NCBI RefSeq assembly: GCF_018397995.1
Contig: NZ_BBQH01000080.1
Span: 1 to 64,000 of the forward strand
Direction of reading: 5' to 3'
From: Rhizomonospora bruguierae
Lineage (GTDB): Bacteria; Actinomycetota; Actinomycetes; Mycobacteriales; Micromonosporaceae
Length of the DNA: 64,000 bases
The notes beneath the pieces were generated by a model. It saw only the letters and a list, made by a program, of their open reading frames with translations. It had not been told where the DNA came from and did not search any database. Made by a program: the position numbers and the translations under genes. Each line of letters opens with the position of its first letter. The stretch's first letter is position 1. Positions 16,665-25,626 of the stretch are shown here, in pieces.

Positions 16665-16963
16665 CGCCACCGCCACAGACAGCGAAAGGTGCACGGCGAG
16701 GCACCGGATCGCGAGCTTTCACGACCAAGCAAGGCCGTGCCGATCGCGGACACCAGGCAAATACCGAAGCAACTTCCGGCGCTACCAATCGGATCTCAAA
16801 CCCTCTTGCTACCAATTCCGCAGTCGCGTTAAATACCGAGCGGCTCCGCGGGCCCGGCGTACGGGGTCTGCCGGCGAACCGTCACCGTCTGGCCTCCAGG
16901 TCCTGGCCCCTCGGTCACCGATTCTCCCCGGACGAGTTCGCTGGTGCCCGGAGTCGCATGAGT
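16665..16963. other. 299-bp gap without a recognisable gene
   Basis: Nothing with coding character or a clear hairpin was seen between the toxin stop and the 3' end of the LamG remnant. GC content falls relative to the flanks in 16700-16840 (for example around CAAATACCGAAGCAACTTCC), which may mark foreign or decaying DNA. Confidence 0.4.
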
Positions 16964-17593
16964 CTACGAGTTGTACAAGCTGACAACGTCCGCGTCGGTC
17001 ATGGCGCCCTGGAACACGGCTACGTCGTCGATGCCACCGATCCACTGGTCGACCAGCTGGCCCTGCCGGAGCGTACGGCCCACCAGCAGCGGCCCGGAGG
17101 ACGCGAACGGCGTGAACGACACGTTCACCGTGTTGTTGAGTACCCCGTTGACATAGATTCGCAACTGGCCAAGGCCGCCGTCGTAAACGCCGGCCAGGTG
17201 GACCCAGACACCGGCTTCGGCGGGAGTTGCCGAGAAGACGCCCGCCAGATGAGTCCAGCGGCCCGCAACCGGGGCGCCGCCGTTCACACCGCTGCCCGAT
17301 GCCCCGGGTGGCATCCGTTTCGTACATGTACGCACGCCACGCGCCGACCTGCGCCGAGTAACCGAGCGTCATGCGGGCGCCGATCGACCCGAGCAGCGAC
17401 ACCACCACCTGGTCGGAGGCGGTGTCGTCAAGGCGCACCCACGCCGCGACCGAGAAGTTCTCCGTGGTGTCCGCCACGGGTCCGCGCGCGTGCTCAGGTA
17501 GCCGGTGCCGTCGAGAGAGGCGGTCGCGACGCGCACGATCAGCCATGCCACACGCCCCACTCCCGCAGCGACAGTGGCAGAGACGATAAGCAT
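16964..17593 (-). pseudogene. LamG (concanavalin-like) domain protein remnant with two frameshifts
   Basis: Reading leftward, an ATG at 17591-17593 begins MLIVSATVAAGVGRVAWLI, a hydrophobic signal-like stretch, then SLDGTGYLSTR. A frame change near 17480 leads to ADTTENFSVAAWVRLDDTA and LLGSIGARMTLGYSA. A second near 17320 leads to APVAGRWTHLAGVF, VWVHLAGVYDGG, LRIYVNGVLNNTV and GGIDDVAVFQGAMTDADVVSLYNS. These are the ordered strands of a LamG/laminin-G-like carbohydrate-binding domain. The WTHLAGV/WVHLAGV element appears twice, suggesting a small internal duplication. No single frame is functional. In intact genes such domains are usually C-terminal modules of secreted glycoside hydrolases; here almost nothing else remains. 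Confidence 0.7.
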
Positions 17594-17887
17594 CGATCTT
17601 CCGGCCGCGCTGCCCCTTTCGGACGCTGAGCTACCGGGCCGATACACAACGGCGTCACCTCTGATTGATTAGCTTGAATACTTGAGCCGAAACGAACTGA
17701 CGCCATTACGTCAGTAATCGTCGCCATGTGATACGGGTCACACAGCAGGGTGCGACTCATCCCAAACAGCCTCTTACTGTCCCAATACCGCTATCTCGAA
17801 CTTTTCGCTCGGCGGCAGCAGGACCCCGGCGCGGGGCGTGACGAGAAGCACCGCGGTGGCCGGCGCGGTCTTGGGTACGGTCGTGCC
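17594..17887. promoter_or_regulatory. Gap upstream of the SDR gene with small inverted repeat and leaderless promoter
   Basis: An inverted repeat CTGACG-N6-CGTCAG lies at 17697-17714, in relatively AT-rich DNA. A -10-like TACGGT at 17876-17881 stands 6 nt before the SDR GTG start. No gene is seen in the gap. Confidence 0.4.
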
Positions 17888-18664
17888 GTGGCGCTTGTAC
17901 TGGTGACGGGGTCGGCGGATGGCATCGGGCGACGGACGGCCGCGGATCTGATCCGCGCCGGGCACCGCGTCGTAGTGCACGGACGCAGCGACCGGCGGGC
18001 CGACGAGACCCTGTCGGCGCTGCCCGACGCGGCCGGCGCGGTGGTCGGCGACCTGACGTCGCTGGACCGAACCCGGGCGCTGGCCGAGGCGGCGAACCGG
18101 CACGGCGCGTTCGACGTGGTGATCCACAATGCCGGCCTGGGCGGCCACCCGGAGCGGGTGGTGACCGGGGACGGGCTGGAGCGGATCTTTCAGGTCAACG
18201 TGGTGGCGCCGTATCTGCTCACGGCGCTGATGCACCCCCCGGCGCGGCTGGTGTACCTGACGTCCGGGCTGGAGGAGCGGGGCGTGGCGGACCTGTCGGA
18301 CGTGCACTGGGAGCGCCGCGCCTGGAACGGCATGCAGGCGTACAGCGACTCGAAACTGTACGACGTGGTGCTGGCGTTCGCGCTCGCGCGGCGGTGGCCC
18401 GGCGCGCTGAGCAACGCCGTCGACCCGGGCTGGATCAAGACCAAGCTGGGCGGCCCGAACGCGACGGACGAGCTGCCCGAGGGCGCCGAGACGCAGGTGT
18501 GGCTGGCCACATCGGACGACCCGGCGGCCCGGGTGACCGGGCGGTACTTCAAGCGCCGCCGCGACCTTCGCGCGAACCCGGCCGCCTACGACGAGACCGT
18601 CCAGGAGGGACTGCTCGCCGCCTGCGCCGCCATCACCGGCGCCCACCTGCCGTCGGGGCGATAA
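17888..18664 (+). CDS. Short-chain dehydrogenase/reductase
   Basis: A 258-residue SDR. The start is the GTG at 17888 because the Rossmann strand begins at once (VALVLVTGSADGIG); an upstream in-frame extension of about 46 codons has no similarity to SDRs. Motifs: nucleotide-binding TGSADGIG, the HNAGLGG segment, and the catalytic YSDSKLYDV (Y-x3-K). The C-terminal DPGWIKTKLGGPNAT contains the usual PG turn. NADP preference is plausible because of the HGRSDRRADE region after strand 2. The substrate is unknown. The -10-like TACGGT 6 nt upstream indicates a leaderless message. Confidence 0.82.
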   Translation: MALVLVTGSADGIGRRTAADLIRAGHRVVVHGRSDRRADETLSALPDAAGAVVGDLTSLDRTRALAEAANRHGAFDVVIHNAGLGGHPERVVTGDGLERIFQVNVVAPYLLTALMHPPARLVYLTSGLEERGVADLSDVHWERRAWNGMQAYSDSKLYDVVLAFALARRWPGALSNAVDPGWIKTKLGGPNATDELPEGAETQVWLATSDDPAARVTGRYFKRRRDLRANPAAYDETVQEGLLAACAAITGAHLPSGR

Positions 18665-18786
18665 GCCACACACGGCCCACCGCATCCGCCGCCCTCACAC
18701 CCACCATCGATCTTGGGGTCGTGCTGGGCGACAAGTGCCACTTCTCGGGTCAGGATAGGCACCACAGAGAGGGTGGCGGGGAGCGG

Positions 18787-19272
18787 CTAGACGGGGTTGC
18801 CGTGGTCGTCGACCAGGGTAAAGGGTTCACCGCGGACCAGGCGCACGATCGCCTGCTCCGGCGTCGGGCCGACGAGGAACTCGCCGGCCTCGTGCAGCAG
18901 GAAGACCCGGCCGTCGGCGGCGCAGGCGATATCGCTCTCGCCGTCCTCGTACCAGGCCAGGGGGAACACCGGTACGCCCAGGTCGGCGGCGAACTCGGCG
19001 AACAGGTCCACCAGGACGCGCCCCCGCAGCGGCCAGAACCGCACGTCGAAGCCGCCGCTGGCGGAGCCGATCCGCCGGAGTTGACGGAAGGCGAGGCCGC
19101 CGAACTCGTCGAGCAGCGCGCGGGCCACCGGGTGGACGGGCAGGGAGCCGGGTAGCTGCCGCAGCCAGGTCGCCACGCGGTCGCTAACATCGCGCCCGGC
19201 GTACCACCCGGCGGCGGTCAGGACCCGACGCACGTCCTCGGGGAGTCTCCCGGTCCGATCCGTCGCCCCCAC
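18787..19272 (-). CDS. SUKH-3 domain immunity-type protein
   Basis: A 161-residue protein resembling the SUKH-3 (SMI1/KNR4 superfamily) domain: VRRVLTAAGWYAGRDVSDRV at the N-terminus, ALLDEFGGLAFR, PLAWYEDGESDIACAADGRVFLL and a C-terminal GPTPEQAIVRLVRGE. SUKH proteins are typically immunity proteins against polymorphic or contact-dependent toxins. No toxin gene adjoins it, so it may be an orphan immunity gene or have a cellular role. GGGGAGGTGGG upstream of the start provides a good ribosome-binding site. It is divergent from the DUF4132 gene. Confidence 0.7.
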   Translation of the reverse strand: MGATDRTGRLPEDVRRVLTAAGWYAGRDVSDRVATWLRQLPGSLPVHPVARALLDEFGGLAFRQLRRIGSASGGFDVRFWPLRGRVLVDLFAEFAADLGVPVFPLAWYEDGESDIACAADGRVFLLHEAGEFLVGPTPEQAIVRLVRGEPFTLVDDHGNPV

Positions 19273-19473
19273 CTCCCCAGCCAGCCAGCCTGCCTATCGT
19301 AGGCAGCCGCGGGGACCGGCGGATGACCAAAATGGACGACCCAACCCGGCCGCCCGGAAGGCCGCTTTGCTCCGCTTCCCTACATGAAGCCAGGTCGAGG
19401 ATCTCGACGAGGTGATCGACCTGCGTTGGGTGTCCACGATGGCGTTCATCCGGCTCGTCCCGCTGGTCGGGGG

Positions 19474-21829
19474 GTGACCGTGGCGAGCTGGGTGCCCCTG
19501 CTGCCGCCGCTGACCGAGGCGGAGAGCGCCGGGTACGCCCGCGCGGTCGAGAGTGCCGGCGAGTTGGCGGCGACCGCGATGGCGGCGGCGCACGCGGCGT
19601 ACCCGGGGCGGCACGATGCGGCCCTGGCGGCGCTGCGGATCCACGCCGACGCGGTGGCCAGCCTCGGGCCGCCGGCCACCCGCCACGACCTGCCGATCAT
19701 GCTCGTTGCCCGGCATGGCGTCCGCTGGTCCCGCACGGATCTCGTGTGGAGCCTGCATCTGCTCGCCACCGAGCATGGCCTCGAGGATGGGGTCGCGTAC
19801 CAGTTGCCGGCCACGATCGCGGCCGGCCTGGAGCGCCAGCCGCTCGACGGTCTCGCACCCGCCCTGCGGGCCGTGCTGCGTCAGGTGGCGTGCAGCCAGG
19901 TCGCCACCAGCGTCCGGCAGGAGCTGGTGCGCCAGTTCGGCATGGGTGTCGACCGGGCGATCGGCAGCACCGTCCCGGCACACCTGCTGCACCCGGGTGA
20001 CGCCTTCGGCCCGGCGACGAAGGCCGCGCTCGTGGACGTCCTCGCCGCGCCCGGCGTGACCGAGGCGCTCCTGCACGCCGCGTCGCTGGGCCGACCGGTA
20101 CCGTCCGCCAGGTGGCTCCGCGAGGCGGAACCACTGCTCGCGCCCGCGGCGGGAGCCGTGCGCGCGGTGCTCGAGCGGTTCACGGCGTTCGAGGGTCACG
20201 TCCACTCCGACACGGACGTGCTGCTGCGCGGGCTCACCTGCCTGCTCAGCCTCGACCCGGCCGAGGCGGCCACCATCCTCATCGGAGAGGTGGCGCGCGC
20301 CGCCGGCGGGGCCGTCCCCCGCTCGCCGGGCGACCCGTACGCGCCGCGCACCGCCGCCGCCGCGGTGGAGGTGCTCACCGGTCGCGGCGGCGACGAGCCG
20401 GTCAGGGTGCTGGCCCGGCTCTCGATCGGCGTCAAGAACAAAACGCTGCTCACCGGGGTCCAGGCGGCGCTGGAACGGCTGGGCGCGCTGCGCGGCTGGC
20501 AGCCGGGCGAGGCGCTGGAATTCGCCGTCGACGACCACGGGCTGGCCGGGGCGGGCCGCAGGAGCTGGAGCGCCGAGGGCTACTCGATCGTCGTCGAGCT
20601 GGACGGGGAGCGGGCACGGCTGCGGGTCGACCGCGACGGTAAGCCGCTCAAGGGCGTCCCGGCGGCGCTCCAGCAGTCACCCGCGCTGGGTGAGGCGCGG
20701 GATCTGGTCAAGCGCATCGGCAAGACGCTCGGCCAGGAGCGGAGCCGGGTAGAGGCGCTGCTCGGCCAGGACCGCGTCTGGTCGGCGGTGGAGTGGTTGC
20801 CGCGCTACCTGGAGCACCCGGTCACCTCGGTGTTCGGTCGCCGGCTGGTCTGGGAGACATCGACCGACTCCCGGAACTGGACCGCCGGGCTGCCCGAGCA
20901 GCGCGACGGCGGGTGGACGCTGCCGGGGCTGTCGGCCGCGAGCGAGGTCCGGCTGTGGCACCCGGTGCTCGCCGACGTCGACGAGGTGGCCGCCTGGCGC
21001 GACCGCGTCGCCGCGACCGGCCCGCGTCAGCCGTTCAAGCAGGCGTTCCGCGAGGTCTACCGGCTCACCCCCGCCGAGGAGCGCACCGGCACCTACTCCA
21101 ACCGCTTCGCCGGCCACATCCTGCGGTACCGCCAGGCCAACGCGTTGATGCGCACCCGGGGCTGGCAGGCCGGCTACCTCGGCGCCTGGGACGGCGGGGG
21201 CGACAGCGAAGCGACGAAGCTGTTCGGGGGCGGGGCGTGCCTCGTTCTTCCACGAGGCGACGGGCGAGGTCGACCGCGACGACGACGTGCGGTACTGCGC
21301 GACCGATCAGGTCCGGATCGCCCGGCGGGACGGCGCGCTGTGGGCGCTCGCCCCGCTGGCCGAGGTGCCGCCACGGGTGTTCAGCGAGGTCATGCGGGAT
21401 GTCGACCTGTTCGTCGGGGTCACCTCAATCGCCACCGACCACACCTGGGTCGACCGGGGCGAGGACCGCTTCTGGGAGTACTGGTCGACGGCGAGCACCG
21501 GCCCGCTGAGCGCCTCGGCCGAGGTGCGCCGCGACGTGCTGGCCCGCCTGCTGCCGAGGCTGCGGATCGCGCCCCGCTGCGAACTGCGGGAGCGGTACCT
21601 ACGCGTGCGGGGCGACCGGCGGATCTACAAGATCCATCTGGGCTCGGGGAACATCCTCATGGAGCCCAACGACGCCTACCTGTGCATCGTGCCCGAGCGG
21701 GCGACGACCGGCCCGGTGCGGCTGCCGTTCGACGACGACCAGATGCTGTCCATCATCCTGTCGAAGGCGATGCTGCTCGCCGACGACGAGAAGATCACGG
21801 ACCGGACGATCCTGCGTCAACTGGCCTGA
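19474..21829 (+). pseudogene. DUF4132 (WGR-associated type) protein, interrupted by one frameshift
   Basis: From GTG 19474 a long frame encodes a helical-repeat-rich protein: TVASWVPLLPPLTEAES, SIGVKNKTLLTGVQAALERLG, WLPRYLEHPVTSVFG, then the DUF4132 region RQPFKQAFREVYRLTPAEE and RTRGWQAGYLGAWDGG. After EATKLF the frame is lost. The family sequence resumes one frame over as ASFFHEATGEVD...YCATDQVRIARR and runs to IYKIHLGSGNILMEPN and a TGA at 21827-21829. Removing one G from the GGGGG run at 21226-21230 restores a continuous 784-residue protein. The frame without correction stays open by chance to 22290. It is either a recent mutation or a sequencing error in a G-run. Confidence 0.75.
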
Positions 21830-21914
21830 CCGCGGCTCGCCCGCCGGGCACCCGGCCTACGCTCGGTGGTACACCCGACGCGGACGACCCCCTACCGACT
21901 TGGCGGAGGTCAGC

Positions 21915-22103
21915 ATGCGGCCCTGGTACATCCTCCTGGCACTGCTCTGGATCCTGCTCGCGTTGTGGCCGGCGGCCATCGCCAACCGCAAGGGTCACAG
22001 CTTCATCGGGTTCCTCATCCTCGGTCTCATCTTCTGGCCCGCGACGCTGGTCGCGGCGTTCCTCGTGCGCGACCGCGGCCGCCCGTACGCCGTCCGGCGT
22101 TAG
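21915..22103 (+). CDS. Small membrane protein, function unknown
   Basis: A 62-residue protein with two hydrophobic segments (about 4-22 and 30-52) separated by a short polar loop ANRKGHSFIG, and a basic tail RDRGRPYAVRR. The ATG at 21915 has GGAGG at 21905-21909, a good ribosome-binding site. The topology suggests both ends lie on the same side of the membrane. The Gly/Pro pattern LILGLIFWPATLVAAFLV is seen in many small actinobacterial membrane proteins of unknown role. It is tail-to-tail with the TrmH gene. Confidence 0.6.
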   Translation: MRPWYILLALLWILLALWPAAIANRKGHSFIGFLILGLIFWPATLVAAFLVRDRGRPYAVRR

Positions 22104-22115
22104 CGCCGGGCCGGC

Positions 22116-22916
22116 TCAGGCGTCGTCGCGGGACAGTTCCCAGAAGGCGACGGCCGACGCGGCGGCCACATTGAGCGAGTCGACGCCGCGGCGCATGGGG
22201 AGGATGACCCGCGCGTCGCTGGCCTCGACGGCCCGGCGGGACAGCCCCGGGCCCTCGGCACCGAGCAGCAGGGCGGGGCGCTCGCGGTAGCGGGGGTCGA
22301 GGCGGTTGAGCGGGACGGCGTCCGGGGCGAGGGTCATCGCGAGCACGGCGAAGCCCGCCTCGCGGACCGCCGCCAGCGCGTCCGGCCAGGGTTCCAGTTT
22401 CGCGTACGGGACGGCGAACACCTCGCCCATGCTGACCCGCACGCTGCGCCGGTACAGCGGATCGGCGCAGGACGGGGAGAGCAGCACCGCGTCGACGCCG
22501 AGCGCCGCGGCGCCGCGGAAGATGGCGCCGAGGTTGGTGTGGTTGTTGACGTCCTCGAGGATCGCGACCCGGCGGGCGGCGGCGAGCACCTCGGCCGCGG
22601 TGGGCAACTCCCGGCGGTGGAACGAACCGAGCACGCCGCGGTGCACGTGGAAGCCGGTCGCCTTCTCCAGCACGTCCTGGGTGGCCGCGTACAGCGGCGC
22701 GCCGGGCAGATCGGCAAGCTGGTCGGCGCGCTTGGCGTCCACCAGATAGGACCGCGGCCGATAGCCGGCCCGCAGTGCGCGGCGCAGCACCAGTTCGCCC
22801 TCGGCGATGAACAGCCCGTGCGGCGGCTCCCACCGGGTGCGCAACTCCACGTCGGTGAGGGCTCGGTAGTCGGCGATCCGCTCGTCGTCGGGGTCGGTGA
22901 TCAGCTCCACCGGCAC
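22116..22916 (-). CDS. TrmH-family (SpoU) RNA 2'-O-methyltransferase
   Basis: A 266-residue SPOUT enzyme. An N-terminal substrate-binding region (FIAEGELVLRRALRAGYRP) precedes the trefoil-knot catalytic domain with its three SpoU motifs: [29 protein letters not shown] and VDSLNVAAASAVAFWEL. It should use S-adenosylmethionine to methylate a ribose 2'-OH in tRNA or rRNA; the exact nucleotide is not predictable. The GTG start lies 3 nt after the stop of the upstream anchored protein gene, so the two are probably co-transcribed. Confidence 0.88.
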   Translation of the reverse strand: MPVELITDPDDERIADYRALTDVELRTRWEPPHGLFIAEGELVLRRALRAGYRPRSYLVDAKRADQLADLPGAPLYAATQDVLEKATGFHVHRGVLGSFHRRELPTAAEVLAAARRVAILEDVNNHTNLGAIFRGAAALGVDAVLLSPSCADPLYRRSVRVSMGEVFAVPYAKLEPWPDALAAVREAGFAVLAMTLAPDAVPLNRLDPRYRERPALLLGAEGPGLSRRAVEASDARVILPMRRGVDSLNVAAASAVAFWELSRDDA

Positions 22917-22919
22917 GTC

Positions 22920-23822
22920 TCAGCTCCCGGCCGGCTGTAGCCGGCAGACCCGGCGCAGCATGGTGTCGAGGGCGTTCCGGTCCGCGTCGCTGACCACGAT
23001 CTCGGTGTAGAGCTGTTCCATTTCGCCGTCGCCTGATCCTCGTTGGCTCAGCGTGACCCAGGCGGGGAACACGAACGGCTTCTTGATCTCGGCGAGGGCG
23101 TGCTGGTCGCACCGGCCGGGGGTGGCGGTCACCGGGATGGCCAGCCGCCGCTGGCCGGGCGCCAGGGTACCCAGCGGGCGCGGGCCGGGGGCATCGATGG
23201 TGTACATGATGCTGCCGGTGAGGTCGTCGACCCGCACCGCGGTGTCCTCCTCGCCACGGTCCACCACCAGGTTGCCGTGCAGCCCGCCCGGGTACGCCGT
23301 CCAGTCTCCGAAGTGGATGGACGCGGCGCGGTGCAGCCGGGCCGCCTCGCAGTCCAGGTGCAGGAGCTTGTCCAGCATGGGGTTCGGGTCCGCCAGGGCG
23401 AGCCGCAGGCTGCGCGCCTGGCCGCCCTCCGGGGCCACGTCGGCGACCACGGTCGACGCGGCCGCCCGGGGTGAGGTGTGCACGCCGTCGCAGCGCCCGG
23501 TGCCGAACGGGACCGGCACGTCGACGCGCAGCCCGTTCGGCGGCAGCAGCGCGTCGACCGTCACCGGCCCGGTCCCCTCGAAGGAGGGCAACTCAAGGTC
23601 GACGCGGGAGACGCGCACCGGCAGCGGACCGTCGTTGTGGAAGGCGACCTCGACCGTGCGGGCGACCTCGTCGGTGCGGTACTGCTCGACGCTGACCCGC
23701 AGCGCCAGGCCCGCGCCGGCCGGCTCGGAGCGCTCGCGCAGCGCCGCCACCGCGCCCACGGCGACGGCGGCCGCGGCAACCGCCGCGACCGCCGTCACCA
23801 CAACGGTCCTTCCGCGCCCCAT
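22920..23822 (-). CDS. Membrane-anchored or exported protein of unknown function
   Basis: A 300-residue protein with an N-terminal hydrophobic helix (residues 6-30, VVVTAVAAVAAAAVAVGAVA) and a long extracytoplasmic part rich in beta-strand-like sequence (VEVAFHNDGPLPVRVSRVDLEL). It contains four Cys: CDGVHT, LDCEAA, RCDQHAL and RRVCRL, so two disulphides are possible. No known domain was recognised. It stands between the SPFH-protein gene and trmH with 8 and 3 bp gaps, in an apparent operon. Confidence 0.65.
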   Translation of the reverse strand: MGRGRTVVVTAVAAVAAAAVAVGAVAALRERSEPAGAGLALRVSVEQYRTDEVARTVEVAFHNDGPLPVRVSRVDLELPSFEGTGPVTVDALLPPNGLRVDVPVPFGTGRCDGVHTSPRAAASTVVADVAPEGGQARSLRLALADPNPMLDKLLHLDCEAARLHRAASIHFGDWTAYPGGLHGNLVVDRGEEDTAVRVDDLTGSIMYTIDAPGPRPLGTLAPGQRRLAIPVTATPGRCDQHALAEIKKPFVFPAWVTLSQRGSGDGEMEQLYTEIVVSDADRNALDTMLRRVCRLQPAGS

Positions 23823-23830
23823 CCGGTGGA

Positions 23831-24958
23831 TTATGCGCGATCACGCTCCTGCTCGGGCTGCCCGGTGAGCGTGCCGGGCGGGGTGGGCTCCGGCGCCGGC
23901 AGCCCGGCCGGACCGGTGTTGCCGCCCCTGCTGACCTGCGCCTCGGCGGCGCGCACCTGGTCGGTGACCTCCTTGGCGGCGCGCGCGGCGGCCTCGGCCG
24001 CCGCGGCGGCCTCCTGCTCGACCTCCCGCGCCGACGGCCCGGCTGGCTCCGCGACCGGCTGGTCGTCCGCGGCCGAGGTCAGGCCGCCCAGTGCGCCACC
24101 CAGCCCTTCGAGCGCCTTGGTCAACTCGGCCGGCACGATCCAGACCTTGTTCGCCTGCCCGTTCGCAATCTGCGGCAGCGCCTGGAGGTACTGGTACGCC
24201 AGCACCTTCTGGCTCGGGTTGGCCTGGTGGACCGCGTCGAACACGGTGCGGATCGCCTTGGCCTGGCCCTCCGCCTGGAGGATGCGGGCCTGCCGGTCAC
24301 CGTCCGCCCGCAGCACCGCCGCCTGCTTCTCGCCCTCGGCGGTGAGGATCTGCGACTGCTTGTGACCCTCCGCGTTGAGGATCGCGGCCCGCCGGTCCCG
24401 CTCGGCGCGCATCTGCTTCTCCATCGAGTCGCGGATGCTCGGCGGCGGCTCGATGGCCTTGATCTCCACCCGGGTGACCTTCACGCCCCACCGGCCGGTG
24501 GTCTCGTCCAGCACCACGGACAGGTGCCGGTTGATCTCCTCGCGGCTGGTCAGCGCGCGCTCCAGGTCCAGCGAGCCGATCACGTTACGCAGCGTGGTGA
24601 CCGTCAACTGCTCGATCGCCTGGAGGAAGTTGGAGATCTCGTAGGTCGCCTTCACCGGGTCGACCACCTTGAAGTACAGCACCGTGTCGATCGAGACGAC
24701 CAGGTTGTCCGAGGTGATCACCGGCTGGGGCGGGAAGCTGACCACCTGCTCGCGCAGGTCCACCTTGGTCCGCACCGCCTCGATGAACGGCACCAGCAGG
24801 TTCAGGCCCGGCTTGAGCGTGCGCTGGTAGCGGCCCAGCCGCTCGACCACGTCGTTGCGCTGCTGCGGAACGACGCGCACCGACCGGAACAGCGTGATCA
24901 CCACCGTCAGCGCGATGATCGCGACGACCGCGGCGATCAGGTACTGCAAACCCTCCAC
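23831..24958 (-). CDS. SPFH/Band 7 (stomatin/QmcA-like) membrane protein
   Basis: A 375-residue protein. An N-terminal transmembrane helix (residues 5-24) is followed by an SPFH domain (VRVVPQQRNDVVERLGRYQ, LDLERALTSREEINRHL, GVKVTRVEIKAIEPP) to about residue 190, a long Ala/Glu/Gln coiled coil (AEGEKQAAVLRADGDRQARI), and a Pro-rich disordered tail after residue 300. Such proteins oligomerise into membrane scaffolds and recruit FtsH-type proteases or organise lipid domains. An NfeD-type gene lies just upstream in the same direction, the usual partner. Confidence 0.9.
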   Translation of the reverse strand: MEGLQYLIAAVVAIIALTVVITLFRSVRVVPQQRNDVVERLGRYQRTLKPGLNLLVPFIEAVRTKVDLREQVVSFPPQPVITSDNLVVSIDTVLYFKVVDPVKATYEISNFLQAIEQLTVTTLRNVIGSLDLERALTSREEINRHLSVVLDETTGRWGVKVTRVEIKAIEPPPSIRDSMEKQMRAERDRRAAILNAEGHKQSQILTAEGEKQAAVLRADGDRQARILQAEGQAKAIRTVFDAVHQANPSQKVLAYQYLQALPQIANGQANKVWIVPAELTKALEGLGGALGGLTSAADDQPVAEPAGPSAREVEQEAAAAAEAAARAAKEVTDQVRAAEAQVSRGGNTGPAGLPAPEPTPPGTLTGQPEQERDRA

Positions 24959-25001
24959 CGTTATCCCTTCAATCTGTCTATTCGTCCCGCATCGGGTCGG
25001 T

Positions 25002-25439
25002 TCACTCGTCGCGCCACACCATGGCGGTGGCGCCCTTGACCTCTATCACCCGCACCCGCTCCCCCGGCTCCATCACCTGGGTCGCGTCGTAGGAGCGGGC
25101 AGTCCACAATTCGCCGTCGAGCTTCACGAGCCCGGCCTCGGCGCTGACCTCCTCGAGCACCAGCCCGACGGAACCCTCGAGCGCCGTCAGCCCGAAGGGC
25201 GTCTGCTCCGGGTCCGACTCGGCGGTGCGGTGGCGCCGGATGACCGGTCGAACCAGCCCCAGCGCCAGCACCGACACCAACGCGAACACCAGCACCTGCA
25301 CGGGTTGCGAAGCGTTCAACGCCGCCGCCACGGCCGCCGCGGCCGCTCCACCGGCCAGCATCAGCAGCACGAAGGTCAGCGTGAACAGCTCGGCGACCGC
25401 GAGCACCGCCGCCAACACGATCCACAGAACCGCCTCCAT
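25002..25439 (-). CDS. NfeD-like membrane protein
   Basis: A 145-residue protein: two or three transmembrane segments (about 3-20, 24-42, 47-63) and a C-terminal OB-fold domain (LEGSVGLVLEEVSAEAGLVKLDGELWTARSYDAT, read in pieces) typical of short NfeD1b proteins. These pair with SPFH/stomatin proteins in membrane microdomains, and the SPFH gene follows 43 bp downstream. The ATG at 25437-25439 lies in a divergent promoter region shared with the hydrolase gene. Confidence 0.88.
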   Translation of the reverse strand: MEAVLWIVLAAVLAVAELFTLTFVLLMLAGGAAAAAVAAALNASQPVQVLVFALVSVLALGLVRPVIRRHRTAESDPEQTPFGLTALEGSVGLVLEEVSAEAGLVKLDGELWTARSYDATQVMEPGERVRVIEVKGATAMVWRDE

Positions 25440-25626
25440 GCGTCGATCGTGTCACGTCTGTGCACCCTCCGGCCATTACTGGGTACCGGGCGTCGTACCG
25501 GACGTACCAGGCGTCACAGCGTCGTACTCCCGCCACAACCGCGACGCCGGAGCCGGTCCGGCGGTTAGGGTGCCCAGGAGGGTGACCATCAGGGGTCGGC
25601 CCGGCCGAGAGGGGACTTCCGCCACC

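Noticed and set aside
19388-19477. In-frame stretch EDLDEVIDLRWVSTMAFIRL ending in a TGA that overlaps the DUF4132 start
   Set aside because: It has no start codon (a TGA lies just upstream) and matches no protein I know; it may be a leftover of an upstream partner gene but cannot be supported.
19697-20183. Minus-strand frames opposite the DUF4132 5' half
   Set aside because: Shadows with Arg/Pro/Ser bias; plus-strand coding is clear.
21231-22290. Continuation of the DUF4132 first frame to 22290
   Set aside because: After the frameshift it is Arg/Gly-rich and passes through the start of the next genes; the family sequence continues in another frame.
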